This document shows positions 53,529-64,000 of a DNA stretch of 64,000 bases, in pieces (position 1 is the stretch's first letter; each line of letters starts with the position of its first letter). Source of the DNA: Sarocladium kiliense (taxonomy: Eukaryota; Ascomycota; Sordariomycetes; Hypocreales; Sarocladiaceae); contig JAUZTG010000034.1 of assembly GCA_030734395.1 (NCBI GenBank), positions 868,001 to 932,000 on the forward strand. Direction: 5' to 3'. The notes below the pieces were generated by a model. It searched no databases. It was not told where the DNA came from and saw nothing but the letters and a program-made list of their open reading frames with translations. The translations under genes were made by a program, and so were the position numbers.

Positions 53529-54337
53529 TTAAAGGCTCTCAAAAACTTCAATGGCAGCCTTAGCAGTGGACGTAGCGCTGGCTGGGTTCTGACCAGTTAC
53601 CAAGCGACCATCAACAATGTGGAAGTCATCCCATGGCCCAGCCGACCTCTCATCTGCAAAACAGTGTCAGTCCTGGTTGCAATCTGAAGATAGTTGTCTT
53701 GGTTTCACTTACACGTCGCGCCCACACGCGCGGCCAGTTCCTGAACAAGCTCCTTATTCCAGCTCTTGAGCTGCCCCATAACTCCAAGCACTTCTTCTCC
53801 TTCATCTGTAAATCCGGTGATGCGCTTTCCCTTGATGAGCAGTTCTCCGGTTGCTTCATCGGTCACTCCAGCGAAGATTGCTGGACCGTGACAAACGGAC
53901 GAGACAACGCCTCCCTTTGCCCAAACAGTGGATGCAACACGCTGGAGGTTCGTTGCGGTTGGGTAGTCAATCAGCGCCGCATGACCAGCAGAAGCGAAGA
54001 ATAGTCCATAGCTCGAAGGGTCGAGGTCCGAAGCCTTGGGCATGTTATCGAGCTTCTTGCGGAACTCGCTGTTGGTGTCTGTGTAGACTTCAAGATCCTC
54101 GCCATGGAGGAACCCTTCTGTCAGAGATAGCGCATCGGGATGGTAGCTGCCTGACTCAGATGACAGGTCCACCTCGAACCCGGCGGCACGGAGGACATTG
54201 TAGGGATGGAGGGCCTCTGAAATGAACAAGCCGGTGAAGTCGCCTTCCTTGCCGAGGGGCGCGGTGGCGCCAGAGACTGCGATCAAGGCGCGGCGGGGCA
54301 GATTCGCCTTGGAAGAGTTGCGGTTATGAGTCGGCAT
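53529..54337 (-). CDS. DJ-1/PfpI family protein (Hsp31-like, glyoxalase III or chaperone)
   Basis: 249 residues in two exons, 53713-54337 and 53529-53653. The glutamine-amidotransferase-like fold is seen from ALIAVSGATAP, GLFISEALHPYNVLRAAGFEVDLSS, SYGLFFASAGHAALIDYP and the nucleophile elbow VVSSVCHGPAIFAG with its conserved cysteine followed by His. The C-terminal exon supplies GPWDDFHIVDGRLVTGQNPASA, the typical closing block. Family members of this length act as glutathione-independent glyoxalases or stress chaperones. A TATATAAG box on the minus strand about 155 bases upstream supports the start. Role inferred: defence against methylglyoxal or oxidative stress. Confidence 0.93.
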
Positions 54338-54769
54338 ACTGAGGATTAAGGTGATGGGTGGAAGATATGGAAATGCGATTATAACTTAAGCCACGGGAGT
54401 ATGGTGGTGGAAGCTGTGGAAGGTGTTGTAACTGAGGTGTTCGTGATGTCTAAGAGGTTCAAGGTCATTCAGCTCCAGGTCATGAAGCACCCTTATATAC
54501 CTCTTCATTCATGCTGCGAGATCCCTTCCTGTAGTCCATTTGCAATCTAACTCGGTGCCCGTTCCAAGAATCTCATGCCATCAACCCCCGGAGTCACAAC
54601 GGCCCCACTTTCGGGGTTGCTCCAGTTGGCTGGCTGCCCGGGCTGATTCCGAATGTGGCGCCCCTGGCATCAGTAATCAACACAGCATCACCCGCACACA
54701 CTTTTGACGTTCTTCACGGTTCTAAAAAGCCTTACTCCGGAATAGCTCCATTCATTCTTTGGTAGTTCA
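54338..54769. other. Intergenic, DJ-1-like promoter
   Basis: 432 bases holding the DJ-1-like promoter and the 3' end of the next gene; no other feature. Confidence 0.5.
54492..54499 (-). promoter_or_regulatory. TATA box of the DJ-1-like gene
   Basis: TATATAAG on the minus strand, 155-162 bases before the ATG at 54337. Confidence 0.5.
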
Positions 54770-57028
54770 TCAGCTTTGCAGGGTCTGGCCCGCTTCTGTT
54801 CGACCAACCACCTCAACCATCTGCAAACTCATGTTAGGCCACCACACATCCATGTCATGCCAGAAGTCAACACCCATGACCATATCATACAGTCCTTCGT
54901 TGTCCGCTATTACACAATCTTCTCCTGTCATTGGAGGGTCCAAGAATATTGCTCCAGCCATCGCTTCATCAATTCGTACAGCCTGAACAGCTTCATCAAC
55001 CTGTGACGTACTGGCCACGTCACCCACCATAGTGGTCTCTAACCGCTGTGACAGAACTGAGTCGACTCTGTGCGTGAGCTCGCGTATTGACTTCGCGGCT
55101 TGAGTAGCTACAGAGAAACTTTTGGCGTAGATTTCACACACCTCCGTTGCGAGGTTGATTGCGCTCCTCGCGTCTGTAGCCAGTTGAGTTGCTGAGCCAG
55201 CTGGTCTTGCGAGAATAAAGCCGACGAGAGTCAGCACTGCGTTCCACTGCCAGTGGAAGGTTTCATTCCAGCTCTCAAGTATCTTCGTTGTAGTGAGCAC
55301 ATGATGCAAGATCTTTGTGTACGCGATCGCATGTAATGCGCATTGGTCGGCTAGTTTCACTGCCGTAGAGTCTGGCTTGGGTGCTGCCGCAAATGAGATC
55401 AAGGGCCGAAAGAGGTTGATACTGAGATGGTGATACGTCAACTCAAGGAGTAAGCACTGCCTTTGAAGCCAAATGGGTGCAAACACTTCGACCTCCACAG
55501 TCGTACCGTCCACCGAAAGCGCCGCGCCGCCGCCGCGCCGTCGTGTACGCAGGCAAGCAGGAACAGAGTCTCTCCACTGATTCAATGACTCCAGATGGGG
55601 TATAAGGGATTCTGCACACGCTTCCAAGATTTCGGGGTCCCTCCAAATATTCTGATCCCCAGCGAGCGCAGCGCAGGTGGCGAAGAACGTGCTGTGACCC
55701 TCCCGGACGTTCTTGTATAGCATGATATTATACTTGTTGAAGCTGAGCCATGTTTCATTGGGCCCGATGGGCGCAAACATCGATCCGGCCAGCATAGCAG
55801 CTTCAGCATCGTCACTTGGAAGCTCAGGCATCCTGAAAGAGTCATCAATTCCAAAAGGGCGGCCGAGCTTCGCCGAGATTTTGGTTTCCAGCTGATAAGT
55901 CGCCCACCATAGTCTCCTTCTTTTATCTTTCTCCTTTCGGCTCAAGGTTGCTGGGGGATCCAGATGTAGACCAAGGATATATGCCGTACGGACCGCCTTC
56001 GCCAGCGTTATGTCCACCATGTTGTGGAAAGACGCAGCGCAAACATACAACGCACCGAGAAGATAGCATTGCAGGGTCGTCAGAGATGGGTTCTCCATTT
56101 CATATGCCAAAAGAGCTTGTGCGCGTCGATAATAACGTTGACCGGCTAGGGTTACATCGATTTCCGGCGGGTTGCTCCTCTCGGTTTCGCCCCTAGAAAC
56201 GGATGGCACCCCTAGCTGCATGCATAGAGCGATGACTGTGTCGACCAAGGCTGATGGCTTACGGGATCCTCCTGTTGAAGTCCAGAGAGACTGATGATGT
56301 GCCTTGAACTCTGCTTCGTCAAGAATCGGGAGTATACTTGTATGGACAGACTCCCAGTACCGGTCAGTAAAGTACTGCTCCTGCATAGCATTCCATTCCC
56401 CAGGACGAGGATCGGATATCTTGTCGTTTTCTTTGGTGGCAGACTTTTCTTGTATTCCGTTCTCTGTATCACTAGCATATGCCTCCCTGACGGGCTTCTC
56501 GTGATCCTCGTACCGGGGGACGAGGCTATCAGCATGTATGGAAGGTTGGCTCGCAGAGCTGAAGTCGGCCGAGCCAAGTGGCCTCACCAGTCGTGTAGTG
56601 AAATAGTATAATGATGATGGTCCAAGGAAAGAATCACTGTCCGAGCGCGGGGCTCGAAGCGATACCCCATAATTGTAGAGCTTCTTGTTCCTCTTCCTCT
56701 TAACGTCGTGTGTCACTGTTGAGGCCAGGCTCTCCGGCGTATGAGGCAATCGAGACGTTTGATTGCGCTCGAATTGCAAATCCCTCTGAAGAATCTCAAT
56801 CTGAGAGCGCAATTCGCTTATCTTCTTCTCGGCGAGTGCAAGCGATGAGACTCTGTCAGCATCCCCGTTGCTGCACTGGCGGCCTTTCCTCCGACAGTTC
56901 GCGCAGGGGTTACCGCTGTCGCATTTGATTCGGTATGTTCGGCACTCATCACACGCACGAGCAACCTGCCTCCTCTTGTGTCTGGCAAGAGCGCCAGACG
57001 TTGAAGCAGTTTGAGAGTCTGAAGACAT
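54770..57028 (-). CDS. Zn2Cys6 transcription factor with fungal-specific middle homology domain
   Basis: Intronless 752-residue regulator. The ATG at 57028 (MSSDSQTAST) precedes a zinc cluster with cysteines 26, 29, 36, 42, 45 and 52 (CDECRTYRIKC, then CANCRRKGRQC). A coiled-coil dimerisation helix follows directly (LALAEKKISELRSQIEILQRDL). The PF04082-type domain lies in the middle: FTDRYWESVHTSILPILDEAEF, QCYLLGALYVCAASFHNMVDITLAKAVRTAYILGLH, then RRRLWWATYQLETKISAKLGRPFGI. A Glu/Asp-rich acidic C-terminus could be the activation region. The layout is that of regulators of carbon or xenobiotic metabolism; the target is unknown. Neighbouring DJ-1-like and chorismate synthase genes give no clear clue. 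Confidence 0.94.
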   Translation of the reverse strand: MSSDSQTASTSGALARHKRRQVARACDECRTYRIKCDSGNPCANCRRKGRQCSNGDADRVSSLALAEKKISELRSQIEILQRDLQFERNQTSRLPHTPESLASTVTHDVKRKRNKKLYNYGVSLRAPRSDSDSFLGPSSLYYFTTRLVRPLGSADFSSASQPSIHADSLVPRYEDHEKPVREAYASDTENGIQEKSATKENDKISDPRPGEWNAMQEQYFTDRYWESVHTSILPILDEAEFKAHHQSLWTSTGGSRKPSALVDTVIALCMQLGVPSVSRGETERSNPPEIDVTLAGQRYYRRAQALLAYEMENPSLTTLQCYLLGALYVCAASFHNMVDITLAKAVRTAYILGLHLDPPATLSRKEKDKRRRLWWATYQLETKISAKLGRPFGIDDSFRMPELPSDDAEAAMLAGSMFAPIGPNETWLSFNKYNIMLYKNVREGHSTFFATCAALAGDQNIWRDPEILEACAESLIPHLESLNQWRDSVPACLRTRRRGGGAALSVDGTTVEVEVFAPIWLQRQCLLLELTYHHLSINLFRPLISFAAAPKPDSTAVKLADQCALHAIAYTKILHHVLTTTKILESWNETFHWQWNAVLTLVGFILARPAGSATQLATDARSAINLATEVCEIYAKSFSVATQAAKSIRELTHRVDSVLSQRLETTMVGDVASTSQVDEAVQAVRIDEAMAGAIFLDPPMTGEDCVIADNEGLYDMVMGVDFWHDMDVWWPNMSLQMVEVVGRTEAGQTLQS

Positions 57029-57454
57029 GATGGTTGCGTTGGTGCAGACGAGGAGTTGCTCCGTTTGGGTGACATCCAAATAGCCCCGCTAAATGTCAGC
57101 AAGCTGTCAAGCCCCCTCCCCCCAATTGCGTTTCCAAGCGTGTGCATGCTAATTGTCTGCTTACTCACCTCGCTATTCGTCTTGCTATTCGGCTGTGCTG
57201 CCCGTCTTGCTATCTGTCCAGGAGCTTGTTTCCCTTCGCCGGTCCGATTTACATACGGCGAGTTTGGGCAGTCATAGTCGTTGAGAACCCAGTCCGTTTC
57301 CATGTCCTGCGCTTTGGGGGACCACGTCCTGTTGTGACCGTCACGACGCACCAAATCAAGTGGCTGAAGGCAAAGCGGCCACCTAACAGCTACCAACTGA
57401 GGTCAAGACCATCTATTTGACTTTTTTCACTTATGCATAGTACATTTTCATCCT
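57029..57454. other. Intergenic, regulator promoter
   Basis: 426 bases between the regulator's start and the chorismate synthase stop; no further gene seen. Confidence 0.5.
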
Positions 57455-58796
57455 TTACACCGCGAGCATTGCGTGCCGCCTGCCTCCTTGCTGCAACAGA
57501 GCGTCCATAATGCAAATCGATGCCATGCTCTCCACGATCGGAACAGCGCCTGAATATGGTTAGCGGATGTCATCTGATGCCGGCTGATGATGACTTACGA
57601 GGAACAACACAGGGATCGTGACGACCCTTGGCCTCCAGAACTCCATCAGTCTCTCCTTCGAATGTGACGGTCTCTTGGGGCAAGCCAATTGTTGCGGGTG
57701 ACTTGAAAGCGACACGGAAGAAGATGTTCTGGCCATTGGTAATGCCTCCCTGGATACCTCCGCTGTTGTTCGTCAAGGTTGTGAGCTTTGGCTTCGCGAA
57801 GCCATTCTTGATGGCCGCGTCTGTAACGGGGTTGCGAATAAACATGTCATTGTGCTGAGATCCACGGATCTCCGTTCCTTGGAATCCGGAGCCGACCTCG
57901 AATCCCTTGGTCGCCGGAATGCTCATCATTCCCTGTGCAAGCGTCGCTTCCAACTTCTCAAACACAGGCTCGCCAAGTCCAGTTGGGACATTTCGAATGA
58001 CGCATGTGACTGTGCCGCCGATGCTGTCTTGTCCATCTCTAAGGTCGGCAATCAACTGCTCCATCTTGGCGGCGACTTCCGGGTCCGGACACCGGACTGT
58101 GGTCTTGTCAACCGTTTCACGGGTGACACCCTGCAGCAGTTCGAGGAACTTAGGGTTGTGAGATGCAGTAGGGTACTCGGGCGTGGGTGGGAGGTGGTGG
58201 ATGTTTCCAACAGACGAGACCCAAGCAACGATCTCGATTCCATGTGCGAGTTTGAGGTAGTGCTCACAAAGAGCTCCTGCTGCCACACGTCCGATAGTCT
58301 CACGTGCACTGGAACGGCCACCACCTGAAGATGCGCGAACACCGTACTTCTCAAGGTAGGTGAAGTCGGCATGGCTAGGGCGAGGGTACTGCTTCATGGT
58401 ATCACCCTTGTAGTCTCCTGGGCGCTGGTCCTTGTTCTTCACGATCATGGCAATTGGGGTTCCGAGTGTGACACCCCCTTCCACACCGGATTGAATGACA
58501 ACAAGGTCGGCTTCATTCCGAGGTGTTGTGATTGCGCTTTGACCAGGACGACGGCGAGTGACCTGAGACGATGAGTTGCGAGATTCTTTGTGACTGTGTT
58601 ATGAGTGCTATATACGAACCTGGGGCTGGATGGTCTCTTCTGAGATCGGGATACCAGGCGGGAAGTTGTCGACGATGCAGCCCACACTGGGACAATGGCT
58701 ACGAGAATTAGCGGCCAGCGCTATCCTAGATGTTCAGATGAATGTTTACCTCTCGCCAAATGTCGTCACACGCAGGAACTTTCCGAAGGTTGACAT
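57455..58796 (-). CDS. ARO2: Chorismate synthase
   Basis: 394-residue shikimate-pathway enzyme that converts 5-enolpyruvylshikimate-3-phosphate to chorismate with reduced FMN. Exons are 58750-58796, 58620-58698, 57599-58562 and 57455-57549; the sum is in frame. It opens with MSTFGKFLRVTTFGESHCPSVGCIVDNFPPG, the first family signature rebuilt over an intron. It continues with RRRPGQSAITTPRNEAD, DYKGDTMKQYPRPSHADFTY, the second signature GGGRSSARETIGRVAAGAL, SGFQGTEIRGSQHND and LTNNSGGIQGGITNGQ. GRHDPCVVPRAVPIVESMA spans the last intron. All FMN- and substrate-binding blocks are present. Length fits fungal enzymes of the bifunctional type without an extra domain. A housekeeping gene, marking conserved core chromosome at this end of the window. 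Confidence 0.98.
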
Positions 58797-61700
58797 GGTG
58801 GATGATCTGTCGAGTGCGTCTGCTACCAGAAAGCGTGTGATACGTCGCAGTAGACTGAGAATTCCAACCACCAAAAGCTGCAGCTACTTATCGAGATAGG
58901 CCGATTGCGGCGTCAATTCGGTCGTTCTGAGTCACTTTCGTGGTTGATCTCAACGTACGACCAGAAAGAAAAAAAGCCCGCCCACGTGATATCGATAAAG
59001 GGTCTTTGGTGCAGCGGCAGCTTGTGCTGTATGACTAATCAGAGTCCACGTGACTAGCTTCCCGCCTCTCACCAGAAGCATCACCAGATGATGCCCTCTA
59101 ACCTCAGGAAACACGAAATTACAAGGATATCGAGGATTTTATTCATTCCAATGGATTTAATAGCAAGGCTCTGATCTCCATGAGCGGATCTGGATATGTG
59201 CAAATGATCCCTGATAAATGGGGCACCGCGGTCCCTCCATCCAAGAACCCCGGCTCCGGGATCTCGTCTCTGACCCACTCGGCGCCGGCACCGGGTGGCA
59301 CCTGAGCCTTTCGGGAAGGAGGTCATCGTGTGCAAGCTCTCCCATGGTGATCAGCACTAGGTCTCTGTCTCGGAGCACTTTTTTCGTATATATAGTGGTT
59401 TGTGTGTCCTATGATGGTCACTTTGTATGCCTGGGTGGGGTGCTTCCAGCCCAGGCCGTCAGTCCGTCTGTAGCGACATCCAATCTGTGACACTGTTGGC
59501 ATCGAGGGTAGCCATGAATCTGAAGGTATCTGGCTTGCAGGATTTCACACCATCATCGCTCATCCCAAATGAGTCAAACCTGAAGTTGGGATCCCCAATC
59601 TGCCCACTGGGAACAGGATTGCGCGTCGCCATAATCGCATAGGCACCTTTCTGCTCTTCTTTGGTTGTGGCATCTCGACTAGACGAGGAAGCTGTCCGAG
59701 GGGCTCATGTTGGCGCTTCCCCAATGCTTGTCTTGAGCCCCATGCCTGGAGAATCAAGCGTAAATATTGCAAGCATTGCCATGGTAGGCGTCTGATGATG
59801 CTTTGGTCCACTCATCAAAGCCTCGTGATGTAGGCAAGGGCGCTACAAGCCACATCGGCTTGCGTCTCGCTAGGCTTTCTAGCAAGCCAGTTGAGAAGGT
59901 CCAAGTAGGCGAAAGTTGGCGAGTACAGCGACCAACCAACCAAAGGAATCATTGTACGAGTAATGAGCTTCGGAGCTGAATATCACACTAGAGCATCTCG
60001 ACGGCGTAGCTACGGACCTCGTAGCGCTGATCCTCTGCTTCTGCTCAATGGCATTGCCTGCCTGACTAATGTAATACCTCATAAGTCGGCTTGAAAGGAC
60101 ATCCCAGAGGTCGTGCAGCACAAGGCTCCTGGCATCGCACCCTCGGCGACGTTGCTTCTTTACAGTACACTGTACATATTGTGTGCCGGCACACAGTTCG
60201 TACAAGGGGGTGAGCGACTGCACTTGATCGGCGCTGCTGAAACAAAGCGTACGCCAGAATTCTCGTGAAAACATCTTCGCCTATTTATAGATTAGCGAGC
60301 TCTGAAGCCAGGACAGGGCGGGGGGCGAGGCAGACGAGTGTAGGTACATGTAGAAAGGCTGCTTGGACATGTTATAAAGTGCGAGGGTTCCTGTATGGTT
60401 GCAGACCAGGTTTCGGCTGCCAGCATTCTACGCCGCAATTGATATCGAGATATAAATTGAGGGTTTTTCTTTCAAGGGCTTGAACGGCCTTTCAGATCAG
60501 GCAACGGCGCGGTTGGAACACTGCACTGGCTGACCGTTGTCTCGTCAAAATCACCCGGAAGTGACTACCTAACGTCCAAATGATGTAGCTTGGCTCTGTG
60601 CAAGTTCTCGTCCAAATAGGCGCGATATTGGTGGGGGAGCCTCGGCCACGCATACAACCTGGAGGTGATACTTTGATATCAATCTTCATGTGGGAGGCGC
60701 TTGTCATCTTGCTATTCCTTGGATTTCCTAAACAGATATCTATCATTGACAAACCCTTGCGGTGGGAAATTACACAGCTAGTTGTGCCAGATACAGTCGT
60801 GGTAGCTGCTGGTTCTGATGCTACCTATGACCTTCTGGTCCCTTGATGGAAGGCCCTAAATATGACATTAGTTCTGGTCCGTTCCTCCTCACAGGCTCTC
60901 ATGTGAAAGCAAATATCATCTTTCTAAGCGACGCAACCACCTCTGTATGCAACTTGAAAGGATGTGCAGCACGTCAGTCTCATAAGTGTACAATTAGTCG
61001 CTGCGATCAGTATTTCGGATGGGTTTGGCCTTGTCATGCATATGTATGCCAGCAGCCTACGCGTTGAAACGAAAGAGTGTTCAAGATCCTTCAGCTCAGA
61101 AGTCGCAAGAGCCTGGCATTGAGATGAGCGGCACAACTATGAACGGGGTCAAAGGTTCTGTGTCATAGCTCCGTGGTTGTTTGTCGTGGATCCTCTATTT
61201 GAGCGTCTGGACTTCGTCGAGTGGCGGATGATTTAGCAGCTTGCAGATATCTAGCAAGCATGAATGAGAGGTTTGCGGGTGAATATGAGCAATGCCTAAC
61301 AGGTTGGAAACGTAGGGGAAATTCTAAGGAGATAAGAGACCGAAGACTTTAGAATTCCTGGCCCTCCAAATGCGAATCACCAAGACCACATTTGATATCA
61401 TAGGTGTCGATCAAGAAGGGAATGCCAACGCCAGGGGTCCCGAGTGTCAGGTGCTTCTATGGCATTTGGAAAATTGCAAGTCATGCCTAGGAGCTCTGGG
61501 CTGGCAGGCTGCAGAAGAGAGGTATCAGCATTACGGGGCGGGCAAGAGGTTCTGGGAGCCATTGGACGACTGGGTGGAACAGGGTATATTATGCACACGA
61601 CGTAGGGAGCTGCAATCGATCGGTACCGGACTGGTGATGGGAGCCAGGGTATGCCCAACAATTTCGATTCCCTAAAACAGATCTCCGACAGGGCGTTGAT

Positions 61701-61991
61701 CGTTCGAATCGCCGCAGTCAACGGTCCATCACGATAATCCTCAGTCCAGTCATCCTGCATCTTCTGTGTTTATCGAGTCACCGTTTCATTCATCACATCG
61801 TCACCACGTCCTGCTCTTCACACACTCTCGCAATATATGGATCGAATGTCGTAGACCACCGATGTGGAGGATTTGACGTCTTTTGTGATTTCAATGCCTC
61901 GAAAGTCGAGGCAGTATGCTCTTTATCCCAGCCTCGACCAATGCAGCCAAATGAGAACCGCCCTCAGTACCAACTCCGACCCGGACCCCTT
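58797..61991. other. Long intergenic region, no recognisable gene
   Basis: About 3.2 kb. Short open frames on both strands lack motifs and splice-linked continuations. I see no tRNA, rRNA or transposon domain. This is the longest gene-free stretch in the window. Confidence 0.55.
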
Positions 61992-62682
61992 TTAGATCGT
62001 AGAGGGGTACAGCATAACACGAACCGAAGCACCGAAAGACTTAGAGGGGAGAGGAGAGGTGAACTTGGCGCGGACGACGCCGGAGTTGCCTGTGCGGAAG
62101 AAAAGTCAGTTCATGTCGTTCTCATCGCTCGAGGCTCATTGCCTCTATCAAAGTTGTTCGAACATACCGTGCGGCCGGGTGACCTTGCCCCAGATCACGC
62201 GGATCTTGGAGCCGCGGACCTCCCTCGATGCGCGGTAGACGTAGGCGACCTTCTTGCCCAGGTAGAAGCTACATGGTATAGTCAGTATTGCCATCTCGCT
62301 GAGGCTCGGCTTTGGCAAGAACGTACTTGGCAGCATTGGTGTCATCGACACCCTCAATCTTGATGAGGCTGGTGCCAGGGTGAGTGACGTGGCGAGAGCG
62401 CTGGTAGCTCAGGTGGCGTCCCCTGATGATATCCTCGTTAGCCAATGGTCCCATCATGTGCCGTAAAGAAATTCGAATTCGCGATGTGCGCGTTCGGTCG
62501 ACGCCGCTCGGTTCGTGTGAAGAGCAGAAGCATTCTTCGCCGGATCCTAAGGAAGAGACTCACTTGACGTATACTGCAAGGCAAGAAAGTCAGTCACTGC
62601 ATCCGAAGTGAAGATGTTTGCGATCAGAAGAACGCGACGGCGAGGATTTCTACTCACATCTGTGACCGGCTTCGGAAGGCAT
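61992..62682 (-). CDS. RPL33: 60S ribosomal protein eL33 (L35Ae/L33)
   Basis: 109-residue large-subunit ribosomal protein in five exons: 62658-62682 (25 nt), 62564-62573 (10 nt), 62327-62422, 62168-62268 and 61992-62089. The spliced product begins MPSEAGHRLYVKGRHLSYQ, continues with the family core SLIKIEGVDDTNAANFYLGKK, VAYVYRASREVRGSKIRVIWGK and TRPHGNSGVVRAKF, and ends FGASVRVMLYPSTI. It thus covers the whole PF01247 domain at the usual length. The second exon is only 10 nt and supplies part of the LYVK block; without it the conserved N-terminus and frame are lost. Multiple introns near the start codon are usual for fungal ribosomal protein genes. Confidence 0.97.
62564..62573 (-). other. 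RPL33: 10-nt microexon of the eL33 gene
   Basis: Flanked by CAG on the acceptor side and GTGAGT on the donor side (minus strand). It carries the bases completing Leu, Tyr, Val and most of Lys of the invariant LYVKGRHLSY block. Adjacent introns are 84 and 141 bp. Confidence 0.88.
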
Positions 62683-64000
62683 CGTGAAGTATGTCGAGGC
62701 ACCCGCCCTTCTCTATAAACCGAACTGGTTGGTGAAGGGAATGTTGGAAGTGTCTTAGCGAAAAGACCTCTCCTGTTTGTTGCTGATGCACGGCGTTAGT
62801 TGTCGGGTCGTGATGATTCGGACGGAGTGGTAGAGTGGATGCGATTCTGGTGCGCACCTTCCTCGACTAATTTTTGAAACCCTCGATCACGTGCCCAGGG
62901 CTGCTCATCTGTCGTATGTGGCTAAGCAGCGCCGCCACATATAAGTGGGTAGTCGATGTGGCTGGAACCACAACGTTAGTGGTGGGGTTCTCACAATTCA
63001 CCACGCCTATGTTATCACCGTTGTCGGCGCATTTTTCTGGTGTTATCAGATTCAATCTAGCGAAGTGACCGATGCTTCAAGGCGCTTGCTGGTGCGATTT
63101 GGCGCCAATCTTGGGGTTTCTGCAACTATCTCTAAATTCCGCTACACCCATGCGCGCGATTTTGAGGCATTGGGCAAAGCAGCTCCGCGGAAGCTGGGTC
63201 GGCCAAGTTCCAGCCCTCACGGTGAGAGGGGATCATGCCTCCCAAATCCCGCATGTAATTGTCAGTCTGCTCGTGAACTTAACGCCGATGGGTTATGACT
63301 GGCCCGGCAATAGAAGGCTTAGGAGCATATGTGATTTCTACATTGGAACGTTTCTCCGCAGCTTGTGCCAGCCATTTGATGAACAAGGACTAAGGCAATG
63401 CCTGCACAACTTGGAAGAATGGTCTGAGACAAGATACATGGAAGACCAGGAATAACCAAGGGGTCCTGTGCAACGAAGGCAAGTCGTCTTAAGTCTGTGT
63501 ACTCTGTACGGAGTACCAAGTAAGTGTCTGGGAGCAGACAGTTTACGACTTGCCTCGAACAAGGACGTGTGGATCTGTCACAGCGTGCGTGGGGGTAATG
63601 GAAAGGCCGCACCATCCGCCGACAGCCTTCTGTTTATTGTACCGGCTTTGAACCATCGCGACATTCATACGAGGCTCATTGCGGCTTGCAAAAGAAGTGA
63701 CCCTTGATGAACCTCCACCCAGATAAGGCGAAATTCGGTCACAGATACCGACGGTCAAAGGAACTCGCTGGCCAAGTGGGCAAAGCACTGTCCACGGGGA
63801 CGTTTCCGTTGATCTCAGACTGCACGCCGGCATAGGCCCCGGACACGCTAAGTCGTGTCGACCGACGTCCGGAGAGTCAGGGTCGCGCAATAGACGGAAG
63901 CGTGCTGATGTAACTGCGGGTTCGCCTCTTAGTAAGGCTAATTGCTGGAGGGTCCGGGTCAGTTGGGCGGCTGAATTCTATCAGGCATCTTAGGTATGTA
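62683..64000. other. Intergenic to window end
   Basis: About 1.3 kb upstream of eL33. Presumably includes its promoter. A near-perfect palindrome GTACTC-TGTACG-GAGTAC is at 63499-63516. No gene recognised. Confidence 0.5.

Overview
The window is nuclear DNA of a filamentous ascomycete (Pezizomycotina). Nearly every gene carries short introns of about 49-150 bp with GT..AG ends. The gene content is typically fungal: a highly reducing polyketide synthase, Zn2Cys6 regulators, an RTA1 exporter, a fungal But2-like secreted protein and an LtrA membrane protein. The sequence of ribosomal protein eL33 slightly favours Sordariomycetes, but the class is not settled. I derived exon joins by hand from splice consensus and protein continuity, and summed each gene to check that it stays in frame; none has transcript support here.

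Left flank (1-8 kb): the 5' part of a secreted GMC oxidoreductase running off the left edge, a multi-exon LtrA-family membrane protein, a 2.4 kb stretch without recognisable genes, and an intronless small secreted protein.

Secondary-metabolite cluster (8.0-31 kb, perhaps to 34 kb). The core is a 2,610-residue fully reducing, C-methylating polyketide synthase (KS-AT-DH-CMeT-ER-KR-ACP) with no release domain. A membrane-anchored UDP-glycosyltransferase is transcribed divergently from the PKS promoter. A P450, an FSH1-type serine hydrolase (candidate off-loading esterase), a Zn2Cys6 regulator, an RTA1-type exporter and a 14-TM-type MFS exporter follow. An Old Yellow Enzyme and a regulator-like protein (PF11951 type) sit at the right edge. 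The predicted pathway makes a reduced, methylated chain, releases it in trans, oxidises and glycosylates it, and exports it. A recurring promoter element, (G/C/A)TCGCCG(A/T), is present upstream of the PKS/glycosyltransferase pair, the P450, the hydrolase (one weaker copy), the regulator and the MFS gene, and may be the regulator's operator.

Right part (35-64 kb), mostly unrelated metabolism and housekeeping: an Atg22-like transporter; a small secreted protein; a lactate-dehydrogenase-like gene that lacks the catalytic histidine and lies tail to tail with an intronless, bacterial-type PEP synthase; a secreted intradiol dioxygenase; an SLC6 Na+-symporter homologue; a DJ-1/PfpI protein; a second Zn2Cys6 factor; chorismate synthase; and ribosomal protein eL33, whose gene contains a 10-nt microexon. 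Several intergenic stretches of 1-3 kb hold nothing I can identify. No tRNA, rRNA, CRISPR or intact transposon was seen.
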